DNA of 64,000 nt. It comes from Terebella lapidaria (lineage: Eukaryota > Annelida > Polychaeta > Terebellida > Terebellidae). This document shows, one piece after another, positions 55,456 to 64,000 of this stretch. A program made the translations under genes and the position numbers. The notes under the pieces were generated by a model. The model made no database searches. It saw nothing but the letters and a program-made list of their open reading frames with translations, and was not told the DNA's origin. The first letter of the stretch is position 1. Each line of letters starts with the position of its first letter. Where the stretch lies: assembly GCA_949152475.1 (NCBI GenBank), contig OX424559.1, forward strand, positions 31,167,119 through 31,231,118, in the 5' to 3' direction.

Positions 55456-58154
55456 GGACCGCAGAGTCGGAATTCTCTGGGATTTCTCATCGAAGAGAAA
55501 ACATCAAAATCATGATTAGCCAATCAACAAGCGCTAAACTAACTCATGACATATCATTGTGGCATATTTTTTTTTTTAGGGGGGGGAAGGGTGTTAGATG
55601 TCCAGATTAGTATATATTCCTCTTGAAGAATACAGTCTTGGAGGTACAATGGCGAGATTTGCAAGGCAATATCTTGATGGAATAATGCTTGGAGAATGAA
55701 AAATTCAAATAGGTATAGAGGAATCATCACTATCAACATATCGTGGTATTTTGAGGCCTGGTCGGTTCAGGTCATAATAGCAAAAAAAATCCCTTGCGTC
55801 AAGCTATTCATTGATACTCATCCAGCAATGCCTAAAATGTCTTTTATCAAACATTACAATGGATAAGCCAGAATCTACGGAGCCAATGAAATGGATAAGC
55901 TAGAATCTACGGAGCCAATGAAATGTATTTATGGAGTCGTTAAGTTTGTACAGGTGTCAGGAGCTACGAATTTATCACCAGCGTTCCATTTTAGATAAAT
56001 TGAGGTCGGCCCCATTCTGCAGCCGGCGCCTGTCATATGTTCGTAGACGCCAATAACAACGGGTTACATCATAGCTCCTTAAAGACGGAGATTTGAAACC
56101 GGGTGGTTTTGTGGGAGGGGCCTAATTGCATATTGCTGTCCCGGAGATTTGAGTGACTGGAGTGGGATTTAAAATAACCCAGCAGTCAGACTGACAGTGA
56201 ACGAGGCAGCTCTGTCCAAGGCTGGATCTGCTATCTGCCTGACAGCGTACAACAAAGTGGTACAACGTTGTTGTACGGGGAATATTTCAAGGAATATTTC
56301 ACACAAACCTGGATATTTTCATATACGTGCTTCCGGTGAATAAATAACTGTTCCAAGAACTGTTTTTCAAACAGCTTGGTAAGCTCACAAATATAACGTG
56401 TTCATAATGAAAAATAAATATCTAAACTTTTCATAGACATTCTCCCAATGAAAATTTATCACAATTGACGTGTACACGTTTAATACCCTTTAATTATTTA
56501 TTGGATTATTTATTGCGTGAATTATCGGATTTGACACCACAAATTTCTGAATAAAAACTGTTCTCAATCGGATATTTTGCAAAAGAATTCTCTCAAAAAT
56601 TGGCGAATTACATGGAATGTCTTATATAAATTGAAAGAATGTTTATTCGGTGTTGATCGGATAGTTTCTAACAGAATACCGTTTGAACAAACTAGTCACA
56701 TACTACTACCGCCAGCACCGATAGCATTCCTAGCATGTGGTTCTGTTTATAAACAAGTTTCAACCAGGCTGGCTGATGCCTTGTAGGAATCTGATTGGCT
56801 GAGTGTATAAACCCATCATCAGGTACCGGGTTTGAATTCTCTGCAGCTTCAAATTTTTATGATCTATTTTCACCACGAATAGAGAGTGGATGTTCTGAAC
56901 AAAAACAAATTTGAGATTGTTGACCCAAACTGAGATACCTTGCACAAATGTAACCATGAATTTGTCCTATGTAAAGAGTTATTCGCCAAACATTGTTCTG
57001 CCTGTTCACTGCATCTCTGAGCCACAGATTCTGGACGGTGCACAGTGCAGCTCTCTCCCTTTTATACCGGAACTCCCCCTTTAATATTTGTGACTCTCTA
57101 AACGAATTATTAGTATTTCATTACGTTCCCTGTGAATTCTAAATGTAGGCCTAATATTGAATTTTATGTCAGCCCTGTTTTTGTTTTCTTTTCAACTTGG
57201 CAAATTTCAATTTAAATTCGCCAGCATGATCGAGTACACCCTACCAAAATAGCGAGGTTTTCATGAAGTTCAGCAATGTGCCCAAAAAACGTTTCCAATG
57301 TGCCCAAAATTCAGTATGATCGTAAAGTTGATCTTGGTCAAGATTGTACACATAGATGATAATCTATGTCCATATGAGAAATATCTACAGAGTTTGACTA
57401 TATCAGAATAGTTATATAAGCCACGAAATCTCACTGTGGAAGTCAGTAAGAAGTGGGACTTTTGTAGATTGTCAACGAACGATACCCTGGTTCTCAGATT
57501 CCGTGCCCTACGATTGACGTAGTTGCTTGTCGTGGGAGATCTGATTATTAAAAGTAACGATGCCGTCAATAAATGAAACAAAACAAATGTGATGAAATTC
57601 CTGCCCTCAAAATGGGAAATTAAGCACTGACCTATACATACTCTTCCAAAGCAGATTTTTTTCCACATGATCGAAAATTATCCCTCCTTGAATATTCAGG
57701 AAACGTTCTCAAAAACAAGTTTCCCCAGAGGTTTACAAAAATGTACTTGTCGTTTGATGAGGGAGGTGGCACATTCTAATACAGTTGAAACAGCACATGA
57801 GGCTATGAACGGCTCCGATAACTTCCGTTTTGTTATTTCACATAGGGTTTTGCATTTGATTAGTGTGAAAATAACCCCACAAGAATAAGATTTCGATATT
57901 TTTAAAATGATGAGTGACCTCACTCACATGGTGGCATGTTTATTGCTCAACCATTGTTCAGAAAGATACCGTTGATGGATAAATAATGAGAAGCATTTCA
58001 TGTATATATAAAGATACCATTATAAAAGTGTACAGGAACGAATATTGGGGCTATCTACGCGATTCATGCATGAATATCTTGTATAACATGTACCGTGACA
58101 TGATATCAAAATCTCGAACGTATGCGCCAACTCGAAACCATGTCACGGAATGCG
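55456..58154. other. No supportable gene
   Basis: AT-rich with short frames. The longest open frame (minus, 57,270-57,668) has no motif or homology that could be recognised. A 32-bp direct repeat (GGATAAGCYAGAATCTACGG) lies near 55,860-55,925. Confidence 0.4.
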
Positions 58155-59475
58155 AAGAGGCGACACATTTCTTGTCGTTGTCTGGTACATGTACATTTTA
58201 GAATGTACATTTTAGAAATGCCACATAGGTTGTTTTGTTGTGAATGAGATTTTTTTGCGTTAGCAGTAAACTATAGGGAACATGTTATTTCATGCCACAG
58301 GAACCATGCGCAACTAGACCGTTACACTCATTGTACCCTTTTGATAGGCACATACTTGATGCGAAATGTGCCCTGGGCAACTTGTCAGACAAGTAGAGTC
58401 TATCCAATGCATCACTAGAAAATGAAAGAACACTGTAAGACCGAGATGTTTTACAGGGGTGATGAAGAAAGATTTATTCAATTGATATCAATCCTCACTT
58501 CACTGCCCAACAATCTGTAGGTTTGTAACTATGTATACGCATTATATGGTTTCTTGTGAATACAAATGTTCGCAAATTTAAAGGTCTCTTTACATTTTAA
58601 CATTGAGACCATGATCTTTGAAGAAAAATAAATATTATTGTAAAAAACAGAGAACAGGATTATGTTTTAGAGCTTTCAGAGAACTTCTACAGTTGACGTT
58701 GATGAGAATAACATTTGCATTAGTGATTCCAAATGAAATTACATTTTTGCCCAGTATGAACTTTCAAGTTTACATATAGGCAACTAGATATATTGAGAAT
58801 TCGAATTCAACATTTATGATCTCCAAAGAATTGCCACAATGAAAATACTCAAATCAATTGTTTTAGTTTGAATAGCATTTTCAAGCATTTTCACCACATT
58901 TCAACTTTAATTTGTGATGAAACTTTGACAAATACACCATGAGCTGTGACCCGGTGCGTGTTATCTCGTGCAGTTAATGAGTAACTAGTAGTCACATTTA
59001 TATTTAGCACAAAATATAGCTTCTGTTTCTACAACATTCACGTCACCATGATATTAAAATTAACACTAACGTGAATGTGAATAGAGGAGGACAATTTTCG
59101 TTTAATTATATCATTGATTAACATGATGCACTAGCTGCCAACATAATCCAAAGTGAAAATTAAAACGTCAAACAGCCACGCGTTGGAAGTGGGCACACGC
59201 AGTATACTTATTTAATTTCTAGTTTGCCTCTATGAAATGAAATCCGCTAAATTATGGAGACAAGAATGTAGATGGTAAAAAGCATTACATTTATATTTCT
59301 GTTTCGTTCATGGATCGTTCTCTGCCGCCTGTAATGCCGGGGAGTTGATTTTAGTCGGGGGGGGGGGGGGGTGGGGGGGAGGGGGAGTGGAAATTCGGTT
59401 CTGTGCACAACGAACGTCCTATGTCCCAATAGCCTTCCAAGTGATTCAGCAAGTAACTAGTATGTGGCTGCATAT
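58155..59475. repeat. Inverted duplication, left arm
   Basis: It matches, in reverse orientation, 61,085-63,770 without the element at 61,886-63,460. Anchors include GAGGCGACACATTTCTTGTC, ACCTACAGATTGTTGGGC and the AAGTAACTAGTATGTGGCTG end. Divergence is substantial (many small indels). A G-run of about 36 bp lies at 59,357-59,392. Confidence 0.8.
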
Positions 59476-59715
59476 ATCATCGTAATTATTGAGAGAATGT
59501 TTATTCGGTGTTATGCATTGTTGATCGGATAGCTTCTGACAGAATGCCGTTTGAACAAACTAGCCCTTGTAGCTCTTAAACCGTTGGTTTAAACACCACG
59601 CTATCCGTGAACAATGTTATGTCAGGGTTTTTCTCAAAACGGCTATTGTTATTGCTTAAATATATAACCAATGCACTAATAAACGGCATGACAAGTGATG
59701 ACCTGCTATATAATT

Positions 59716-59812
59716 GAAATGACTTCCTGTCCCCGGACTATGAGATTGGATATCGGACCCTGTTTTGTTTGCTCGGAATACTTAATACTGGGTATTGATT
59801 ATCACGTCTATT
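59716..59812. repeat. Dispersed repeat shared with 43.0 kb
   Basis: It matches 43,040-43,133 (CTGTCCCCGGACTATGAGAT and onward). It lies in the spacer of the inverted duplication, next to the LINE fragment. Confidence 0.7.
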
Positions 59813-59968
59813 CAATACATAGACCACAAACGGTTGTTCGGACAATTCACTCACTATGGACGAAACTCATTCGTCCGCCTTGGCATTAATAAGAAGAAGC
59901 CTGTATTCCATTTTAGCTTCACCATCCCAAACCCCGACCACCAGCCATAGAAGGACAGCCAGGCCCAT

Positions 59969-60347
59969 GGAAATTAATCCAGATACATTTTTGTGTTTAC
60001 TTTTCAGGTTTAATTTGTTACAGCGCATTCAGTATAAGACGATATTCCTGATCTACAAGGCCCTTCACGATTCAGCCCCAGTGTACTTCTCGAACTTATT
60101 TCAGGTCAAAGTGACAGCGCGGTCCCGTCGGTCACGTGCTGGTGTAAATTTTGTGGTACCGACTACCAGAAGACGAATACACGAGTAGCGGCCGTTTTTC
60201 GTTTCTGGACCGACACTATGGAACAGCATACCAGTTAACATCACAGAGTGCATTAACATTAACTGTTTTGAATCACACTTAGAAACTACCTTTTTAAACA
60301 AACTTTCAATTAATATTCTCTCATACTCAGTTGAAAGTATGATTTAG
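59969..60347 (+). pseudogene. 3' fragment of a non-LTR retrotransposon (LINE) ORF2
   Basis: The frame reads LLQRIQYKTIFLIYKALHDS, then APVYFSNLF and, after one TAG at 60,186, SGPTLWNSIPVNITECININ, then CFESHLETTFL. This is the well-known C-terminal tail of CR1/Jockey-group LINE ORF2 proteins (RIxYKxxxLVYKALHxxAPxYLxxL ... LWNSLPxxIR ... FKxxLKTxLF). The reverse transcriptase core is absent, as in a 5'-truncated insertion, and the internal stop marks it inactive. No poly-A tail was evident. Confidence 0.82.
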
Positions 60348-61084
60348 TGAAAATATTTGAATCTTCTTTTAACTTTTACTATTGGTTCCATCATAACGGT
60401 ATGATATAATTTGTGATCGGTTCATACTAACTACATTCCAACGACATTCCAACGACTTTTGTGGCTTGAACGTTTAAATTCATCACCCGTAAGAGGCCTT
60501 CAGTCGGGTTGCGTCGATCGATAGAGCAGCCATCCACGAGAGACAGTGATACATTTCTAGTATATAATTGTTGGCGTGCCTGGTGGCAATGGTGTGTGAT
60601 TTACAAAGCGACACGTCTATCATGTACCCTAACACACTCATTTCCAGTGATGTATCACCTACCAATATTGTGTCCAATGAAAGGGTATTTAATGTGTACT
60701 TGTCAATTGTGATAAGTTTCCATGATGAGAATGTCCATAAAGTGTTTGGATATTTGTTCTTCATTATGAACACATTGTGTTTGAGAGCTTACCAAGCTGA
60801 TTGAGAATGGTGAAATCAGTTCCTGGCACAATTATTTATTCACCAGAAACATGTACATGTATATGAAAATATTTTACCATACTCTTCTAGGTTTGTGTGA
60901 ATCGTTCCTTTTAACTCCCCAAACAACAATTTTGTACCACTTTAAATGGAGCATGCATGTTTGCATACAACATATATTTTTTTTTACCAGCGTTTAACAC
61001 TATTTTCAAAGTAAATAGTTTACTTTGTCCCACAAGATTGGCTCATTGAACAATTTTTTTGCCTTGTTAATTTAGCCTCCCAGA
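60348..61084. other. Spacer of the inverted duplication, no gene seen
   Basis: AT-rich. Bases 60,480-60,560 (CGATCGATAGAGCAGCC) resemble 49,245-49,300. Nothing else was recognised. Confidence 0.45.
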
Positions 61085-63770
61085 AGAATAATTACGATGA
61101 CATATGCAGCCACATACTAGTTACTTGCTGAATCACTTGGAAAACTATTGGGACCTGGGACGTTCGTTGTGCACAGAACCAAATTTACACACCGCCCAGA
61201 CTAAAATCAACGCCCCGACATTACAGGTCGCCTGGAATGATTCATGAGCGAAACAGAAGTGTAATGCTTTTTACCATCTACATACTTGTCGCCATAGTTT
61301 AATGTTTTTTTTTTCATATAGACAAACTAGAAGTTGGGTAAGTATAGTATATGTGCCAGCCAAACAAGTAGTAGTGGTGTAACGGTCTAGTGACGCGCAT
61401 CACCCACTCTCAGGGTGTGGCAGCTTGATGTTTTAGACTTTCTCTTTACATTTTCTTCGCAGATTGTGCACCATGTTAGTCAATAATATAATACCACGTA
61501 ACTTTTCCATCTCTATTCACATTCATAATACTGATGATTATAATATTTTGGAAATGTGAATGTTGTAAGAATACGTGCTAACATTATTGTGCATAAATAT
61601 GACTAATTGTTACTCATTAACGACATCAGATAACACGCTTTGTCTTTTATTAGGTTGTTTTAGTCGAAAGTTAATCACAAATTCATGTTGAAACGAGGTG
61701 AAAATGCATAGAAAAGCGATTCAAACCAATAAAATTCTGATTTTATTTTTATGGACATCATAGTGGACATCCAAGTAATGCATACACAGAGTTACAAACC
61801 TACAGATTGTTGGGCGGTGAAATGAAGATTGATATCAATTGAATGCATCTTTCTTCATCACTCCTGTGAAAACATCTTACGGTGTTTTTAGGTTACCGGA
61901 CCTTTGGTCCGATAACCTATTGCCGTGGCGTTGCGTCCGTCGTCCGTCGTCGTCGTCCGTCGTCGTCCGTCGTCGTCCGTCTACATTTTTATCTTTAAAT
62001 TTTACAATCGAATCTTTCTGAAATTTTGCACAAAAATGCCTAAAAATATTTCGAGAGGGAGGTATTTTTTATTTTTTTGATTTTCGCAATTATTTCAAAA
62101 TGGCGGCTGTTTTCGTCGAAAAATGGCCAATTTTGGACTTTGGCTGTCGTTTTCTCAAAATCTGTTCAGTAACTTTTTTTCTTATTCATGCATAACACTC
62201 CTCATATGTACCTCTGTGACATGTATAAATTTCGTTGCCCTTGAATCGCTCGAAGTGGGCCATTTTGGGCCCAAACTCGGCCCAAATGGGACTTTCCCAT
62301 GTTAAATTCTCCTATGCTTTATAATGGGACACATTAAGCCTAATATCTCACTTAATATTGAGATTAGAGACTAGGAATCAATTGTGGACATATAGGAAAT
62401 GATATATGCTGAATATTGTCGTGACCTTGAATTTGACCTCTGACCTCATTTTCAAGGTCACAGGACAAAATGGCTAATATCTCGCTTATTATCGACTTTA
62501 CAGCTTAGAATTCAATTGTGAACATATAGGAAATGATATATGCTGAATATTCTCATGACCTTGAATTTGACCTTTGAACTCATTTTCAAGGTCACATGAC
62601 AAAATGGCTAATATCTCGCTTATTATCGACTTTACAGCTTAGGAATACATTGTGAACATATAGGAAATGATATATGCTGAATTTTCTCGTGACCTCGAAT
62701 TTGACCTTGACCTCATTTCCAAGGTCACAGGACAAAATTGCTAATATCTCGCTTATTATCGACTTTACAGCTTAGGAATCAATTGTGAACATATAGGAAA
62801 TGATATATGCTGAATATTTTTGTGACCTTGAATTTGACCTTTGACCTCATTTTCAAGGTCACAGGACAAAATGGCAAATATCTTGCTTATTATCAACTTT
62901 ACAGCTTAGGAATCAATTGTGAACATATAGGAAATTATATATTCTGAATATTCTCATGACCTTGAATTTGACCTTTGACCTAAATTTCAAGGCGAGTAAT
63001 TTTATTTTCAAGGTCAGAATACAAAATGGTTTATATCTCTCTTATTATCAAATTCACATCTTAGGGGTCCGTAGTGAACATATAGGAAATGATGTATGCT
63101 GAATATTTTGGTGATCTAGAATTTGACCTTTGATCCAATTTTCAAGGTCAGAGGACAAAATGGCTAATATGTCGCTTATTATCATCTTTACAGCTTAGGA
63201 ATCAATTGCGAATATAGGGGAATAATATATACTGAATCTTTTCATGAACTTGAACTTTGACCTCATTTTCTAGGTCACATCACTGATCATAGAATGGCTA
63301 ATATCTCACTTATTATCGACTTTACAGCTTAGGAATTTATTGTGGACATACTAGAAGTGATATATTTGTTGAAAAATTATTTTCAAGGTCACTGGACAAA
63401 AGGCTAATATCTAAAATGTATATTGTCCGGTAACCTTTCTTAGCCCTTGGGCTAATTTTTCATTTTCTGGCGATGCTTTGGTGAGGCTCTACTTGTCTAG
63501 CAAGTTGTTTCAGGGCACATTTCACATCCAGTGAGTGCCTATTACAAAGGTACAATGGGTGTAACGGTCTAGTTGCCTACACTTGTTATAAAGCGAGCGG
63601 GGAGGGGGGGGGGGGTCGTACGACATTGGAAGGAAAGCGTTAAAATAACATGCCCCCTATAGTTTACTGCTTACACCAAAAAAATTCTCATCCAAAATTA
63701 AACAGGTTTGTGTAGTTTTACTCAAATCTTATATGTACATGTACAGATGAACGACAAGAAATGTGTCGCC
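61085..63770. repeat. Inverted duplication, right arm (interrupted)
   Basis: This is the reverse-orientation partner of 58,155-59,475. It is split by a hairpin-ended element at 61,886-63,460; the left arm keeps the empty site (reading TGTTCTTTCATTTTC in this orientation). A G-rich run lies at 63,600-63,616. Confidence 0.8.
61886..63460 (+). mobile_element. HINE-like element, forward copy
   Basis: It starts TTTTTAGGTTACCGGACC, then TTTGGTCCGATAACC (a hairpin), followed by repeated GTCGTCC. It ends TTGTCCGGTAACC, then TTAGCCCTTGGGCTAATTTT (a second hairpin). About seven to eight monomers of the 134-bp unit lie at 62,400-63,420 in the reverse sense to those at 52 kb. Insertion is into a T-rich site (GTGTTTT / TTTTCATTTTC), with a short TTT-type duplication possible. 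It has no coding capacity. Confidence 0.75.
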
Positions 63771-64000
63771 TCTCAGCAATGCGTGGCATGATATCGATGT
63801 GGTACATACGTGTAGATCGGGGATATTTATGTTATTCATTGTATAGATGATTGAGCAGTATACCGAGTCAGATGGCTTTGATTTTTTCGCCGTTTATATA
63901 TTCCTGGGCTCAAGTATTATTTTACTAGTGTCAGATAAACCTGATCATAATCGTAACGAATCTATAATCAAACCCAATTATTGAAGCTTTGATAAAATAA

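Noticed and set aside
57270..57668. 132-residue minus-strand open frame
   Set aside because: It has a hydrophobic start but no recognisable motif, no supporting exons and a composition like AT-rich chance frames.
59357..59392. G-run as a functional quadruplex
   Set aside because: Long G-runs also occur at 49.3 (as C) and 63.6 kb and vary in length; slippage explains them and no regulated gene is nearby.

Overview
The window is animal nuclear DNA. It is AT-rich, has introns, is dense in repeats, and reads like a marine invertebrate with a large mobile-element load. The species cannot be named from the sequence. No bacterial operons, rRNA, tRNA or CRISPR arrays were seen.

The only recognisable host gene is a seven-exon uronyl/heparan 2-O-sulfotransferase-like gene on the minus strand (exon 1 at 36.7-36.9 kb, last exon at 21.1-21.3 kb). 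It is a type II Golgi membrane enzyme whose splice phases join consistently. The gene is broken twice. A complete Ty3/gypsy-type LTR retrotransposon (25,490-36,447, same strand) sits inside coding exon 2 with a CATG target duplication, and the last exon carries a 1-base frameshift. A decayed exon 1 copy at 20.4 kb and a frameshifted last-exon copy on the other strand at 48.2 kb show that the gene belonged to a duplicated cluster.

The retrotransposon looks young and intact: 896-bp LTRs with no difference seen, a tRNA-His-type primer site, gag with a zinc knuckle, -1 frameshifted protease-RT-RNaseH-integrase, and a third ORF where env would be. That third ORF encodes two C2H2 zinc fingers and a coiled coil. 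A short motif (TTCCGCGAACG, about 15-bp period) is arrayed in the LTR upstream of its TATA box, again upstream of a second TATA box before the third ORF, and inside gag coding DNA. This arrangement suggests an element-encoded DNA-binding factor with its own cis sites, and is the most novel-looking item in the window.

The rest is repeats. 1-2.4 kb is a 327-bp satellite rich in TGACGTCA. 3.7-15.1 kb and 43.3-47.9 kb hold three copies of a decayed gene with acidic, C2H2 and DDE-transposase-like exons. A 4,275-bp TIR transposon (6,817-11,091) interrupts one copy, and the other two copies preserve the empty site. 39.8-42.9, 51.7-55.5 and 61.9-63.5 kb are elements with hairpin ends and internal ~134-bp tandem monomers, resembling non-autonomous Helentron (HINE/pearl-like) elements. 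Their monomers carry perfect nuclear-receptor half-site pairs. 58.2-63.8 kb is a large inverted duplication around a LINE 3' fragment. Remaining stretches show no supportable gene.
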